Origin: Martinezella rhizogenes
GTDB taxonomy: Bacteria; Pseudomonadota; Alphaproteobacteria; Rhizobiales; Rhizobiaceae
DNA: 64,000 bases
Direction: 5' to 3'
NCBI GenBank assembly: GCA_013322215.1
Contig: JAAMEZ010000058.1
Location: forward strand, 682,001 to 746,000
Shown here one piece after another: positions 41,281 through 50,346 of the stretch (position 1 is its first letter; the number at the start of each line of letters is the position of its first letter). The position numbers were made by a program, and so were the translations under genes. The notes beneath the pieces were generated by a model that did not search any database, was not told where the DNA came from, and saw only the letters and a list, made by a program, of their open reading frames with translations.

Positions 41281-42198
41281 ATGAAGGCCAAACTCGGCAT
41301 GTCGCCCATCGCCTGGTGGAACGACGATCTTCCTGAGCTCAGCGACGACGTATCCCTGGAAGAATGCCTGCGCCAGTCGCGCGGTGCGGGCTTCACCGGC
41401 ATGGAACAGGGCCGGCGCTTCCCCAGCAACCCGGACGAAATGCTGCCGATCCTGCGTACCGCCGACGTGACGCTCTGCGGCGGCTGGTTCTCCGGCACGC
41501 TCGTCAATGAGGAGCTTGCCGCCAACAAGGACCGCATCGCACCGATGATCGAGCTGTTCAAGGCCGTCAACGCGCCTTGCATCGTCTATGGCGAAGTCGG
41601 CCGCTCCATCCAGGGCGATCGCTCCAAGCCGCTCGCCACGAAGCCGCGCCTTTCGGATGACGAGATGAAGGCCTATGCCCGCCGCGTCACCGAGTTTGGC
41701 GAATGGTGCGCCTCGCAGGGCATGCCGCTCTCCTATCACCATCACATGGCCGCCGTCGTCGAAACAGAGCCGGAGCTCGACGCCTTCATGCGCAATTCCG
41801 GTGCTGGCATTCCGTTGCTGCTCGATGCCGGCCATCTCGCCTTTGCCGGCGGCGACGTGCTGCGCGCCATCGACAACCACCATGCCCGCATCAACCACGT
41901 CCACGTCAAAGACATCCGCAAGTCCGTCGTCGACGGGCTGGATCGCAGCCGCCAATCCTTCCTCGATGCTGTCGCGCTTGGCGCGTTCACGGTGCCGGGC
42001 GACGGTTCACTGGATTTCGGCGCCATCGTAAAGCGCTTCGCCGATTACGGCTATGAGGGCTGGTTTGTCGTCGAAGCCGAGCAGGACCCGCGCAAGGCAC
42101 CGCCGCAGAAGATGGCCGAGATCGGCCATGCCGAGCTGATGCGTGTCATGACGGCGGCAGGCTACACCGTGGAAACCGAAGGTTTTCCCAATGGATAG
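41281..42198 (+). CDS. iolE: myo-Inosose-2 dehydratase
   Basis: A 305-aa TIM-barrel protein of the IolE/xylose isomerase-like fold that dehydrates 2-keto-myo-inositol. Recognisable segments are the opening KLGMSPIAWWNDDLPEL, then YHHHMAAVVETEPELDAFM, LLLDAGHLAFAGGDV and HVHVKDIR, which carry the metal-binding Glu, Asp, His and neighbouring residues. ATG 41281 is preceded by AAGGAG and follows iolD by 67 bases. Confidence 0.95.
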   Translation: MKAKLGMSPIAWWNDDLPELSDDVSLEECLRQSRGAGFTGMEQGRRFPSNPDEMLPILRTADVTLCGGWFSGTLVNEELAANKDRIAPMIELFKAVNAPCIVYGEVGRSIQGDRSKPLATKPRLSDDEMKAYARRVTEFGEWCASQGMPLSYHHHMAAVVETEPELDAFMRNSGAGIPLLLDAGHLAFAGGDVLRAIDNHHARINHVHVKDIRKSVVDGLDRSRQSFLDAVALGAFTVPGDGSLDFGAIVKRFADYGYEGWFVVEAEQDPRKAPPQKMAEIGHAELMRVMTAAGYTVETEGFPNG

Positions 42199-42312
42199 CT
42201 AGAGCGCTTCCGCTTTTCTTCGAATCGCGAAAACGCTCTAGCTCTTTGTTATCTAGCAATTCCGGACGGAAAACCGCTACGCACTTTTCCTGGAATTGCT
42301 CGAGAGATGAGC
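42199..42312. repeat. Rhizobial palindromic repeats between iolE and iolB
   Basis: Two elements in tandem. CTAGAGCG/CGCTCTAG (42199-42206 and 42234-42241) is the first inverted repeat. AGCAATTCC/GGAATTGCT (42255-42263 and 42292-42300) is the second; its interior is the reverse complement of the element at 39281. Such elements can fold in the operon mRNA between iolE and iolB. Confidence 0.75.
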
Positions 42313-42371
42313 GCTCCTCGCCCATCGAAGGATGGCGAGGGGCGTTCTCACAAGCGATGGAGGAAGAACCC

Positions 42372-43169
42372 ATGCCCAATCTCAAGGTCAAACCTGACGG
42401 CACCCATGGCCGCGTCACCCATGTCACGCCCGCAAGCGCCGGCTGGACCTATGTCGGCTTCGATCTTCACCGCCTGAAGCCGGGCGAAACCGTTTCAGCC
42501 GAGACCGGCGACCGCGAAGTCTGCCTCGTCTGGGTTAGCGGCAAGGGAAGCGCAAAGGCCGGCGTAAAGGATTTCGGCTCGCTCGGCGGGCGCATGAGCC
42601 CTTTCGAGGGCGCGCCCCACGCGCTCTATATTCCCTCTGGATCGAGCTGGTCGGTGACCGCCGAGACCGATCTGGAACTGGCCGTCTGCTCGGCACCGGG
42701 CGGCGGCTCCTATGAAGCCCGCGCCATTCCGCCGGGCACCCATCCGACACTTACGCGCGGCAAGGGCACGAATGTCCGCCACGTCAACAACATCATGCCG
42801 GAAGACGACGGTGCAGCGCATTCGCTGCTCGTAGTGGAAGTGATCACGCCGGGCGGGCATACGTCTTCCTACCCTCCGCATAAGCACGATCAGGACGATC
42901 TCCCGAACGAAAGCTTCCTCGAGGAGACCTATTACCATCGCCTCAATCCACCGCAGGGTTTTGGCTTCCAGCGCGTCTATACGGACGATCGGTCGCTGGA
43001 CGAAGTCATGGTGCTGGAAGACGGCGACGTGACGCTGGTGCCGAAGGGTTACCATCCCTGCGCTGCCTGCCACGGCTATGATCTCTACTATCTCAACGTC
43101 ATGGCCGGCCCGAAGCGCATCTGGAAATTCCACAATGCCGTCGAGCATGAATGGCTGCTCAAGTCCTGA
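42372..43169 (+). CDS. iolB: 5-deoxy-glucuronate isomerase
   Basis: A 265-aa cupin enzyme converting 5-deoxy-glucuronate to 5-dehydro-2-deoxygluconate, the substrate of IolC. The cupin motifs are visible in TPGGHTSSYPPHKHDQDD (metal-binding His) and in PKGYHPCAACHGYDLYYLN. The start is taken as ATG 42372, preceded by GGAGGAAG, because a longer frame from 42246 would run into the repeat. It closes the operon, with a strong terminator after its stop. Confidence 0.95.
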   Translation: MPNLKVKPDGTHGRVTHVTPASAGWTYVGFDLHRLKPGETVSAETGDREVCLVWVSGKGSAKAGVKDFGSLGGRMSPFEGAPHALYIPSGSSWSVTAETDLELAVCSAPGGGSYEARAIPPGTHPTLTRGKGTNVRHVNNIMPEDDGAAHSLLVVEVITPGGHTSSYPPHKHDQDDLPNESFLEETYYHRLNPPQGFGFQRVYTDDRSLDEVMVLEDGDVTLVPKGYHPCAACHGYDLYYLNVMAGPKRIWKFHNAVEHEWLLKS

Positions 43170-43194
43170 ATGATGCCTGATATAGGCTCATACC

Positions 43195-43226
43195 GAAAAG
43201 GCCGCGCCCGAAAGCACGGCCTTTTC
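43195..43226. terminator. Terminator after iolB (possibly bidirectional)
   Basis: GAAAAGGCCG/CGGCCTTTTC pair over 10 bp around a 12-nt loop, with T-run on the right arm. It lies between iolB and the convergent MATE gene and can serve both. Confidence 0.8.
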
Positions 43227-43230
43227 CATA

Positions 43231-44598
43231 TCATGCCGGCAGCAAGCCGTAGCGCCAGCCCCGATCCCTGGCATTGCGCGACAGCACCAGCCAAGTGAGC
43301 ACGATCATCCCCATCTCCGCGAAGATGGGCGTCATCCAGATCCCCCGTTCGCCGAAGACGAGCGGCAAAAGGAATGTCAGCGGCAAGGTAAACAGATAGG
43401 ACCGTGACAGACCGAAGATCGCGCCGCGTTTCGCATCGCCGATCGACTGGAAATACGACGACAGGATGATCGCCTGGCCGAAGAGGAAATAGGCGCCGAT
43501 CGTCCAGGGCAGGATGCGGCCGACTTCGTCGATGATCACGGGATCGGCCACGAAGATCGCGCCCAGATGCCCCGCCAGCAGCTCGACGATCAGCTCGACT
43601 GCGGCGCAGTAGACCAGGGCCGAGATCATGGCGATGACAACGCTATGACCGACGCGGCCGGGTAATGCCGCGCCGTGATTGTGACCCGAAATGGTCTGCA
43701 GCGCGATGCTCAAGCCGAGCAGCGGCAGATAGGCGAAGGTCATCACGCGGGTGACGATGCCATAGGCGCCGACGGTCGCGACATAATCCCCCTGATGCCA
43801 GATCGACACGTTGAAGAGGATCGCCGCCGAGCTTAGCGAAATGCCGATGAAGCCGAGGCTCATCGGCGCACCGAAGGCAAAGATGCCGCGCCATTCGCGA
43901 ACATGCAGCGCCATCTCGACCCAAAGGCCGCCAGGCCGACGCAGGCGATAGATGACGACGATCGCCAGGCAGATGAATTGCGCCAGGATCGAGCCACCGG
44001 CGGAGCCGACCACGCCCCAGTGCGCAACAGCCATCAGCAACCAGTTTGCCAGGATATTGAGTAGCGTCGAGGCAAGTGTCACCAGCGTCATGAAGCCGAG
44101 CTTTCCCTCGCAGCGCAGCCCGTCAAGATGGATCGACAGGAAGAAGCTGATCGGCGCGAAGGCGACCATGACGCCCATGAAGGCCTCGGCGCTGCGGGCG
44201 ACATCGGCGTTTCCTGCCGCAGCCACAGCGATGAACTGCCGGGCGACAAGCCAGTAGACAAGATTGACGAGCACGACGACGGCGATCGCCAGCGTATGGG
44301 CACCGGTGAACACGGCCTTCGCGCCATCGCGATCTCCGGCCCCGAGGCGACGGGCGAGAATGCTCGCCATGCCGTTCGAAACCAGTGTCTGCAGCGCAAT
44401 CAGCAGCATCAGCGCGGGAAAGATGAGGCTGACGGCGGACAGCGCGTCGGCGCCGACATAGACGCCGAGGAAATAGGCGTCGACAACGGCAAAGAGGCCG
44501 CTGACCGTGGTGATGATGACGATCGGCGCGGCGGTCTTGATGAAGACGCCCGGCAACCAGCCGGTGAGGAACATGTTGTTTTCAGTATGACGTGTCAT
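43231..44598 (-). CDS. MATE family efflux transporter
   Basis: A 455-aa polytopic exporter with about twelve helices and the two-fold repeat of the MATE family. Typical segments are GLFAVVDAYFLGVYVGADAL (first repeat), LVSNGMASILARRLGAGD, and the matching GLSIALQTISGHNHGAAL and SIGDAKRGAIFGLSRSY in the second repeat. It pumps cationic drugs or metabolites with Na+ or H+. No neighbouring regulator is linked. It ends at the iolB terminator. Confidence 0.9.
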   Translation of the reverse strand: MTRHTENNMFLTGWLPGVFIKTAAPIVIITTVSGLFAVVDAYFLGVYVGADALSAVSLIFPALMLLIALQTLVSNGMASILARRLGAGDRDGAKAVFTGAHTLAIAVVVLVNLVYWLVARQFIAVAAAGNADVARSAEAFMGVMVAFAPISFFLSIHLDGLRCEGKLGFMTLVTLASTLLNILANWLLMAVAHWGVVGSAGGSILAQFICLAIVVIYRLRRPGGLWVEMALHVREWRGIFAFGAPMSLGFIGISLSSAAILFNVSIWHQGDYVATVGAYGIVTRVMTFAYLPLLGLSIALQTISGHNHGAALPGRVGHSVVIAMISALVYCAAVELIVELLAGHLGAIFVADPVIIDEVGRILPWTIGAYFLFGQAIILSSYFQSIGDAKRGAIFGLSRSYLFTLPLTFLLPLVFGERGIWMTPIFAEMGMIVLTWLVLSRNARDRGWRYGLLPA

Positions 44599-44663
44599 GG
44601 CGGTATCCAGACGGAATCGCTCGCTATCGGCGAAGATAGCGGCCTATCGGTAGAAGATGAATG

Positions 44664-45098
44664 TCAGATGTCGAGAACGAGATGCGGTATGCCGTTCGAC
44701 GTTTTACGCGGCGAAATGCCGTCGGCATCGACCTGGGCGTTGATGCGCTGGCGGAATGCCGAGAAGCTCTCGAACTCCACCACGTCGACCGGTTCGTCGA
44801 AATGGATCGTGATCCTGTAGAGCCCGCCTGACTTCGCCGACATCGCAAGAACCTTGCCGGTGAACGGCTTGTTCAGATAGCGCCCACGCACGGCGGACCC
44901 GACATCGAAGGGCGCATCCGGCCCGTCATTCGGTTTTGCCGCAAGCGCCGACAGCGTGTTCCAATCGCGCAGCCCATGCTGCTTGGCGATGAGTTCCAGC
45001 GCCGTCGAGTGGCTCATGTCGTCGCCGCGCTCGGCCATCGCCTGACGCAGACGCCGGGCCTGAGCCTTCAATTCATCTATGGACGGATACGTCGTCAT
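44664..45098 (-). CDS. Glyoxalase superfamily (Glyoxalase_8-like) protein
   Basis: A 144-aa protein beginning MTTYPSIDELKAQARRLRQ. The segment with STALELIAKQHGLRDWNTL is the small helical module found in rhizobial proteins annotated as glyoxalase-related. The C-terminal part is a beta-rich domain (GLYRITIHFDEPVDVV). Start ATG 45098 is chosen over an in-frame ATG at 45125. Its function is unproven. Confidence 0.7.
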   Translation of the reverse strand: MTTYPSIDELKAQARRLRQAMAERGDDMSHSTALELIAKQHGLRDWNTLSALAAKPNDGPDAPFDVGSAVRGRYLNKPFTGKVLAMSAKSGGLYRITIHFDEPVDVVEFESFSAFRQRINAQVDADGISPRKTSNGIPHLVLDI

Positions 45099-45408
45099 AG
45101 GATCAGCCTTTGCTAAGGCACGCAATTACGACCGTGAAACGGAGCCCGCATTACCGTCAGTCAGCATGCCCTAAATGGCTGTGACCAGAAACAGCGAGGA
45201 CTTCACCTTGGACTTTCATCCGCGAGCGGCAGGTGCCTCGAACCGAGCTTTCGTATGATCGAAGCCGATCTCGCTGTCAAGATGCGCCCAAATCGGCACA
45301 AAAGACGAACCCGTTAAAATTATACCAATGCAATTGACGCTTCCGCAAAATCTCCGTGCAAGGTTCATGCTGTAACCGAGATGAATTCGGTCTGTTCTTC
45401 AACAGGGA
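45099..45408. other. 310-bp divergent intergenic region
   Basis: Separates the Glyoxalase_8-like gene (minus) and the PilZ gene (plus). It is AT-enriched near 45310-45340. I see no gene, RNA or convincing operator in it. Confidence 0.5.
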
Positions 45409-45807
45409 ATGACAATGCTTCGCGCAACCCATCTGGCGAAAGTCAAATCCGAAGTCTACGAACGGAGCTGGGAACGCTTCTACGTTCAGAGGCCGGCGCG
45501 CCTCGTGGCGGTTCGTCCCTGTCTCACGGGCATTTCCGTGCGCAGCGCGGAGATTACCGACATCTCGCGCGGCGGCGCCAGCTTCACCGTCGCCACGACG
45601 GTCGGCCTGCCGACCCATTACTATCTGAACATCCTCGGCCTCGCCTACCGCATCGCCTGCGCCGAAATCAGCCGCAACGACAACCGCGTCCATGTCCGCT
45701 TCATCAACCTGATCGAACCGGAAACATTGCGTCGCGTCGTGCGCGCCGATTTCATGATCGGCAATGCCGAAGCGATGGCTGCGCGCGGCAGAAGGCAAAA
45801 GGTATAA
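45409..45807 (+). CDS. PilZ-domain protein
   Basis: A 132-aa protein of the PilZ family, which usually binds cyclic di-GMP. The segment EITDISRGGASFTV corresponds to the conserved D/N-x-S-x-x-G strand, with Arg residues upstream in RFYVQRPARLVAV that may bind c-di-GMP. The C-terminal half is the beta barrel. It stands alone, between divergent genes, so the target is unknown. It could start at the second ATG (45415). Confidence 0.8.
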   Translation: MTMLRATHLAKVKSEVYERSWERFYVQRPARLVAVRPCLTGISVRSAEITDISRGGASFTVATTVGLPTHYYLNILGLAYRIACAEISRNDNRVHVRFINLIEPETLRRVVRADFMIGNAEAMAARGRRQKV

Positions 45808-45823
45808 ATTCGGCTTTACGCCC

Positions 45824-46732
45824 TCAATCGCTTCGCACGTCCCCGCGGGCATATCGCGCGGGCGGCATGCCCGCGTATCGCGCAAAGGCAACGCTGAAAG
45901 TGCTTGCCGATCCGTAGCCAACGCGTTCAGCTACCTGATCCATCCCCAATTCGCGGCTGCGCAATAGCTGCTTTGCGAGAGCCATGCGCCAAGCCAATAG
46001 ATATTCCATTGGCGGCAGGCCAACGACGCGGCTGAAACGCGCGAAGAAAGCCGATCGGGACAGGGCCGCTTCGGTCGCAAGATCCGCCACAGTCCAGGGA
46101 TGGGCAGGACGCGCATGCATCGCGTGAAGTGCTGCAGCCAGGCGTTCATCGGCAAGGCCGCGGCTCAAGCTCGACGTGACGGTTGTTTCCGTGCCGGATC
46201 GCAATGCCTCGATCAACAACACCTCCAGCAGCCGTTCCAGCACGAGTTCGCGCGCCGGCCGGCGCTCGCGCGTTTCCTCGCCGACCAATTGCATCAGCGT
46301 CGCGAGTCGGGGCTCGTCGCGAACGATAACCACATCAGGCAAGAGGGAAACGAGCAAGGCCGCATCCGGCGCGCCGAAACTGCAGTGCCCTATGCGCATG
46401 CGCAGATCCGCCGGCCCTTCGAGGCGGCCGACACGGAAATGGCCGCCACTCAACTGCGTTGGAACCATGGCGGACAGACCGGCCGGTGCGTCGACGCTCT
46501 CGTTGACAAGGTCGCGCATGGCCGGCACGAGCACGAAATCACCGGCCTGGAGGATGAAAGGCTGATGTCCTCCAAACGTTACGCGGCAACGCCCCTCAAG
46601 GATTGCGCAGTAGAATGGCTCGCCTGTGGCCTCGCGATGAATTCGCCAGGCGCCGGCGCATTCCACCAGCTTCGAAAAGCGTGCGGCCGGCTGCAGCAGC
46701 GTGACGATTTCGGCAAGAGGATCAACGGTCAT
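45824..46732 (-). CDS. AraC-family transcriptional regulator
   Basis: A 302-aa regulator with an N-terminal cupin ligand domain (residues about 15-170; HREATGEPFYCAILEGRCR) and a C-terminal pair of AraC helix-turn-helix motifs (WTVADLATEAALSRSAFFAR; MDQVAERVGYGSASTFSVAF). It is divergent from an SDR gene with a 97-bp shared region holding an inverted repeat. It most likely controls that SDR. The inducer is unknown. Confidence 0.9.
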   Translation of the reverse strand: MTVDPLAEIVTLLQPAARFSKLVECAGAWRIHREATGEPFYCAILEGRCRVTFGGHQPFILQAGDFVLVPAMRDLVNESVDAPAGLSAMVPTQLSGGHFRVGRLEGPADLRMRIGHCSFGAPDAALLVSLLPDVVIVRDEPRLATLMQLVGEETRERRPARELVLERLLEVLLIEALRSGTETTVTSSLSRGLADERLAAALHAMHARPAHPWTVADLATEAALSRSAFFARFSRVVGLPPMEYLLAWRMALAKQLLRSRELGMDQVAERVGYGSASTFSVAFARYAGMPPARYARGDVRSD

Positions 46733-46757
46733 AATCAGGACTAACGCTAAAGAAATG

Positions 46758-46782
46758 GAGACTGTAGCATATATAAAGTCTC
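46758..46782. promoter_or_regulatory. Inverted repeat between the AraC and SDR genes
   Basis: GAGACT-N13-AGTCTC, with a TATATAA stretch between the arms. It lies 25 bases before the AraC start on one side and 47 bases before the SDR start on the other, so it could be an operator for both. Confidence 0.4.
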
Positions 46783-46829
46783 TCTCCCGGTCACTACCAT
46801 GGCATCATTCCTTTTGTTTGGAGAGGCTC

Positions 46830-47582
46830 ATGTCCACGATATTGATTACTGGTTGCTCGTCCGGCTTCGGCCTGGAGACTGCGAAACTGTTTTTTGAACG
46901 AGGGTGGGATGTCATCGCGACAATGCGCACGCCCAAACCCGAGCTACTACCGGTTTCCGAACGCTTGCGTATTCTCGCACTCGACGTCACCAATCCGGCA
47001 AGCATCGCGGACGCCGTGAAGGTTGCCGGCCCGATAGACGTATTGGTCAACAATGCCGGTTTCGGAGCGCCCTCACCAATCGAGCTGACTGCGCCGGAGA
47101 CGGTGCAGTCGCTTTTCCAGACAAATACGATCGGCACATTGGCGATGGTTCAGGCCATATTGCCTCAGATGCGCCAACGTCGGGCCGGAGTCATCATCAA
47201 CGTCACCTCCACGGTGACGGTCAAGACTCTACCGGTGATTGGGATTTACCGGGCGAGTAAGGCAGCGGTGAACGCCTTCACCGAGTCCTTATCGGTGGAG
47301 ATGGAGCCATTTGGCGTGCGGGTGCATATTGTCTTGCCAGGCCGGTCGCCGGAAACCCGCTTTGGGGAGAATGCGCGTCCACATTTGCGTGGTCTGGACG
47401 ATCCGGATTATGCGCCCTTGATCCAGCAATTCATAAAGAATGTGCAGGACGACACCGGCCCCGTGACCTATGCTCCCGACGTAGCGAAGGCGGTGTGGCG
47501 GGCAGCCACCGATCCATCCGCCCCGCTGCGAATTCCGGGCGGTGCGGATGCCGAACTCTGGATGGCTGAGGCAGGTTTGTAA
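46830..47582 (+). CDS. Short-chain dehydrogenase/reductase
   Basis: A 250-aa SDR. The TGCSSGFGLETAKLF glycine motif starts near residue 7, followed by VLVNNAGFG, and the catalytic Ser/Tyr/Lys are in NVTSTVTVKTLPVIGIYRAS with Tyr-x-x-x-Lys as YRASK. The cofactor is probably NADP or NAD. Start ATG 46830 has GGAGAGG before it. The gene is divergent from an AraC regulator, an arrangement seen for inducible SDRs. Confidence 0.9.
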   Translation: MSTILITGCSSGFGLETAKLFFERGWDVIATMRTPKPELLPVSERLRILALDVTNPASIADAVKVAGPIDVLVNNAGFGAPSPIELTAPETVQSLFQTNTIGTLAMVQAILPQMRQRRAGVIINVTSTVTVKTLPVIGIYRASKAAVNAFTESLSVEMEPFGVRVHIVLPGRSPETRFGENARPHLRGLDDPDYAPLIQQFIKNVQDDTGPVTYAPDVAKAVWRAATDPSAPLRIPGGADAELWMAEAGL

Positions 47583-47590
47583 CCGGAACC

Positions 47591-47615
47591 GGTGGCAGCC
47601 GAAAAGGCTGCTACC
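47591..47615 (+). other. Hairpin after the SDR gene
   Basis: A 10-bp stem with one G-T pair (GGTGGCAGCC/GGCTGCTACC) and a GAAAA loop, eight bases past the SDR stop. No T-run follows; it may be a 3' end stabiliser rather than a terminator. Confidence 0.4.
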
Positions 47616-47826
47616 GTTCCGACTTCGACCGTGCATTAAGGGGAACGCGCAGCCGTCTGGCGAAGCGCGTTTCCTCTGCTTTATGGATTATCGAACAGAT
47701 GATCCTTCATCGGTTGCGATGAGCACAAATGGCGCAGTGCGGACGAACGTCTTTCCGCTCTTGCAACCACCCGCCAAGCGCCTATTCTGCCGCACCCTGC
47801 AACTAAATTCGGGAAACAAAGCCAGC

Positions 47827-48939
47827 ATGTCCGCCTTCTCGCGCTTCACGCCGCTGATCAGCGCCCTGCCCTCCACCGTTCCTTTTGTCGGCCCCGAGGC
47901 GCTGGAGCGTCAGCGCGGGCTCAGCGTCAAGGCCCGTATCGGCGCCAATGAGAACGGTTTCGGGCCGGCGCCCTCCGTCATTGCCGCCATGCGCGAGCGG
48001 GCTGGCGATATCTGGATGTACAACGATCCGGAAAATTTTGAGCTGAAGCAGGCGCTTGCAGCGCATCTCGGCGTACAGCCGGCCAATATCGCCGTTGGCG
48101 AAGGCATCGACAGTCTGCTCGGCCTGATTGCTCGTATGGTGATCGAGCCAGGCACGCCCGTCGTCACCTCGCTCGGCGGCTATCCCACCTTTAATTTCCA
48201 CGTCGCCGGTTTCGGCGGCCGCCTCACTACCGTACCCTATGTCGATGATCGCGAGGATCTCGACGGGCTGCTCGAGGCGGTGAAGCGCGAGAACGCGCCG
48301 CTCGTCTATTTCGCCAATCCCGACAATCCGATGGGAAGCTGGTGGGATGCCGGCAAGATCGTTGCCTTTGCCCGCGCGCTACCGGAAAACTGCCTGCTGA
48401 TCCTCGACGAGGCCTATAGCGAGACCGGGCCTGCGAGCTCGCTGCCTGATATCTCCGCCCTGATCGGCCTGCCGAACGTGCTGCGCACTCGCACCTTCTC
48501 CAAGGCCTATGGGCTGGCCGGCGCCCGCGTCGGCTATGTCATCGGTGCACCCGAGACGGTGCTCACCTTCGACAAGATCCGCAATCATTTCGGCATGAAC
48601 CGGCTCGCGACCGTGGCGGCGCTCGCTGCGCTAAAGGATCAGGCCTATCTCGCCGAGGTGGTCGGCAAGATCCGGGCTGCCCGCGAGGAGATCGGCACCA
48701 TCGCCCGCGACAACGGGCTTTTGCCGCTCGCCTCGGCCACCAACTTCGTCGCTGTCGATTGTGGACGGGACGGCACCTATGCCCGCGCCATCGTCGACGG
48801 GCTGATCCAGCACGGCGTCTTCATCCGCATGCCGGGGGTTGCGCCACTCAACCGCTGCATCCGCGTCAGCGTTGGTCCCAAGCAGGATCTCGATCTCTTG
48901 GCCGAGGCGCTGCCGAAGGTGCTGAAGGCGATTGGTTAA
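47827..48939 (+). CDS. Histidinol-phosphate-type PLP aminotransferase
   Basis: A 370-aa fold-type I aminotransferase of the HisC-like class. The PLP-binding Lys is in TRTFSKAYGLAGARVGYVIG; LILDEAYSE supplies the Asp/Tyr partners; ANPDNPMGSWWD corresponds to the conserved NPxNPxG motif. A longer open frame begins at 47542 but runs over non-coding spacer; ATG 47827 (MSAFSRFTPL) gives the usual family start. It stands apart from his biosynthesis genes, so the substrate could be histidinol phosphate, an aromatic amino acid or another. Confidence 0.85.
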   Translation: MSAFSRFTPLISALPSTVPFVGPEALERQRGLSVKARIGANENGFGPAPSVIAAMRERAGDIWMYNDPENFELKQALAAHLGVQPANIAVGEGIDSLLGLIARMVIEPGTPVVTSLGGYPTFNFHVAGFGGRLTTVPYVDDREDLDGLLEAVKRENAPLVYFANPDNPMGSWWDAGKIVAFARALPENCLLILDEAYSETGPASSLPDISALIGLPNVLRTRTFSKAYGLAGARVGYVIGAPETVLTFDKIRNHFGMNRLATVAALAALKDQAYLAEVVGKIRAAREEIGTIARDNGLLPLASATNFVAVDCGRDGTYARAIVDGLIQHGVFIRMPGVAPLNRCIRVSVGPKQDLDLLAEALPKVLKAIG

Positions 48940-49071
48940 GCCCAAAACGACGAAACCGCGCCAGCCTTGTTCCGGCCGGTCGCGGTTTTCATCATTCGGC
49001 GGCTCGCCTCTCCGTCGGCCGCCGACATCCCCTCTTTCGAGGTCAGGAAGTCTTATGGCTTGCGGCACGCC

Positions 49072-49335
49072 TCAGTGCGTGGTCATCCACTCGCGGGCGG
49101 CGCGCAGCGCTGCAGCGAGCTGCATCTTGGTCAGGGTCGCGGCGACGTCGGCACGAAGCTCGGCGGCGCGCTCGCTGCCACGGATGGCCGCGATATTCAA
49201 CCATTTGTGGGCGGCAACGAGGTCTGCATTGCAGCCCCTGCCGGTCGCGTAGTTCACGCCCAATTCGCAAAGGGCATCGGCGCCGTTACCACCCATCATG
49301 GCATTTCCAGACATCGTCGTTTCGAAGCGTGCCAT
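49072..49335 (-). CDS. Sel1-like repeat protein, short
   Basis: An 87-aa protein with one Sel1-type helical repeat (ALCELGVNYATGRGCNADLVAAHKWLNIAA). It starts at ATG 49335 (MARFETTMSG), preceded by AGGGATAA; a longer frame to 49458 is not supported. Such short Sel1 proteins are widely conserved in rhizobia. The function is unclear, probably protein-protein contacts. Confidence 0.75.
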   Translation of the reverse strand: MARFETTMSGNAMMGGNGADALCELGVNYATGRGCNADLVAAHKWLNIAAIRGSERAAELRADVAATLTKMQLAAALRAAREWMTTH

Positions 49336-49801
49336 TGTTATTATCCCTGTTTGACTTCTGTTCGTATCTGCCCTGTTTTCCGTCCGAACCTTGCCGTCGT
49401 TCGCGGCTTTCCGGTTCTTCCGGCCGGCGGGTTTGCCCCGCTCGTTTGATGGCTTCACTATCGCAGACGGCTTTCAAAAAACGCCTAAAATGCATGATTA
49501 ATTCGATGCAAACAAAGTGCAAATGCTTGGTAAACTTGGGATTTTGTTAAACATCGCTTCCCTTGCAAATTAAGGATTTTCGCGCGAGCTTAACCTTCCG
49601 TTAGGATTTGAATTTAAACCCTTTGTTCACCACAAAAAGAGCGCAGTTCAATCGGATGCCGTGTTTCGGCACGGCGCAGATGTCCAACGGAACAGGGGAT
49701 TTGCGCTCCGAAAACCATATTTACCTTTACGTCCGCGTTAGATAATCTCACCACATTCCCGGTTACAGAACCGGATGGCGCCTTGGGGGAGGAATGACAC
49801 C
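49336..49801. other. 466-bp divergent non-coding region
   Basis: AT-rich spacer between the Sel1 gene (minus) and the DUF2147 gene (plus), with a GCCGTG-TTTCGG-CACGGC hairpin near 49660 and several TTAA-type stretches. No gene is seen. It probably holds both promoters. Confidence 0.5.
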
Positions 49802-50140
49802 ATGATCCGTACCACCGTTCTTGCTATCGCATTGCTGATAAGCGCGAATGCCGCCTTTGCCGAAGAGCCGATCGTCGGTAACTGGAAAACAGTTGCTGGC
49901 GATACCGCCGCCATTGCCCCCTGCGGCGACAGCTATTGCGTGACGCTGAAGACGGGCAAATATGCCGGCAAGCAGATCGGCAAGATGCAGGGCAAGGGCG
50001 GCAGCTATACGGGCCAGCTTACCGACCCCTCCGAGGACAAGACTTATAGCGGTTCCGGCACGATCAGCGGCAATAGTATCAAGATGCAGGGCTGCGTACT
50101 GAAGGTATTCTGCAAGTCTCAGACTTGGACGAGGCTCTGA
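49802..50140 (+). CDS. DUF2147 exported protein
   Basis: A 112-aa secreted protein with a signal peptide (MIRTTVLAIALLISANAAFA, cleavage after AFA). The mature part opens EEPIVGNWKT and closes with the CVLKVFCKSQTWTRL-type end of DUF2147 proteins. Start ATG 49802 is preferred over an in-frame ATG at 49775 because the signal peptide starts there. A terminator follows at 50174. Cys pairs are conserved and may form disulfides in the periplasm. Confidence 0.85.
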   Translation: MIRTTVLAIALLISANAAFAEEPIVGNWKTVAGDTAAIAPCGDSYCVTLKTGKYAGKQIGKMQGKGGSYTGQLTDPSEDKTYSGSGTISGNSIKMQGCVLKVFCKSQTWTRL

Positions 50141-50173
50141 AAAGGCCTTCATCCCTCACGATGAAAACTATAG

Positions 50174-50204
50174 GGCCTGCCCGCCATCAGCCGGCAGGCC
50201 TTTT
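50174..50204 (+). terminator. Terminator after DUF2147
   Basis: GGCCTGCC/GGCAGGCC, 8 bp, 11-nt loop, followed by TTTTG. Confidence 0.8.
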
Positions 50205-50346
50205 GTTATTTGCTTGCGGACAGAGGCAGGCGAGCATTCGAAAGCGGTAATATTTCTGAACGCCGGATGAACCGGTATCTCAGCACCTGTTCAGCCTGAC
50301 CATGGCAAAACAGTGTCCAGTATAGGGCACGGGTAGGGCCAGGAAC

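Noticed and set aside
47542..47826. N-terminal extension of the HisC-like gene
   Set aside because: The extra 95 residues are Arg/Ser-rich with no fold and cover non-coding spacer; ATG 47827 gives the family start.
49590..49604. TTAA-N7-TTAG, a CtrA-like site before the Sel1/DUF2147 genes
   Set aside because: Only seven of eight core bases match and the region is generally AT-rich, so chance is likely.
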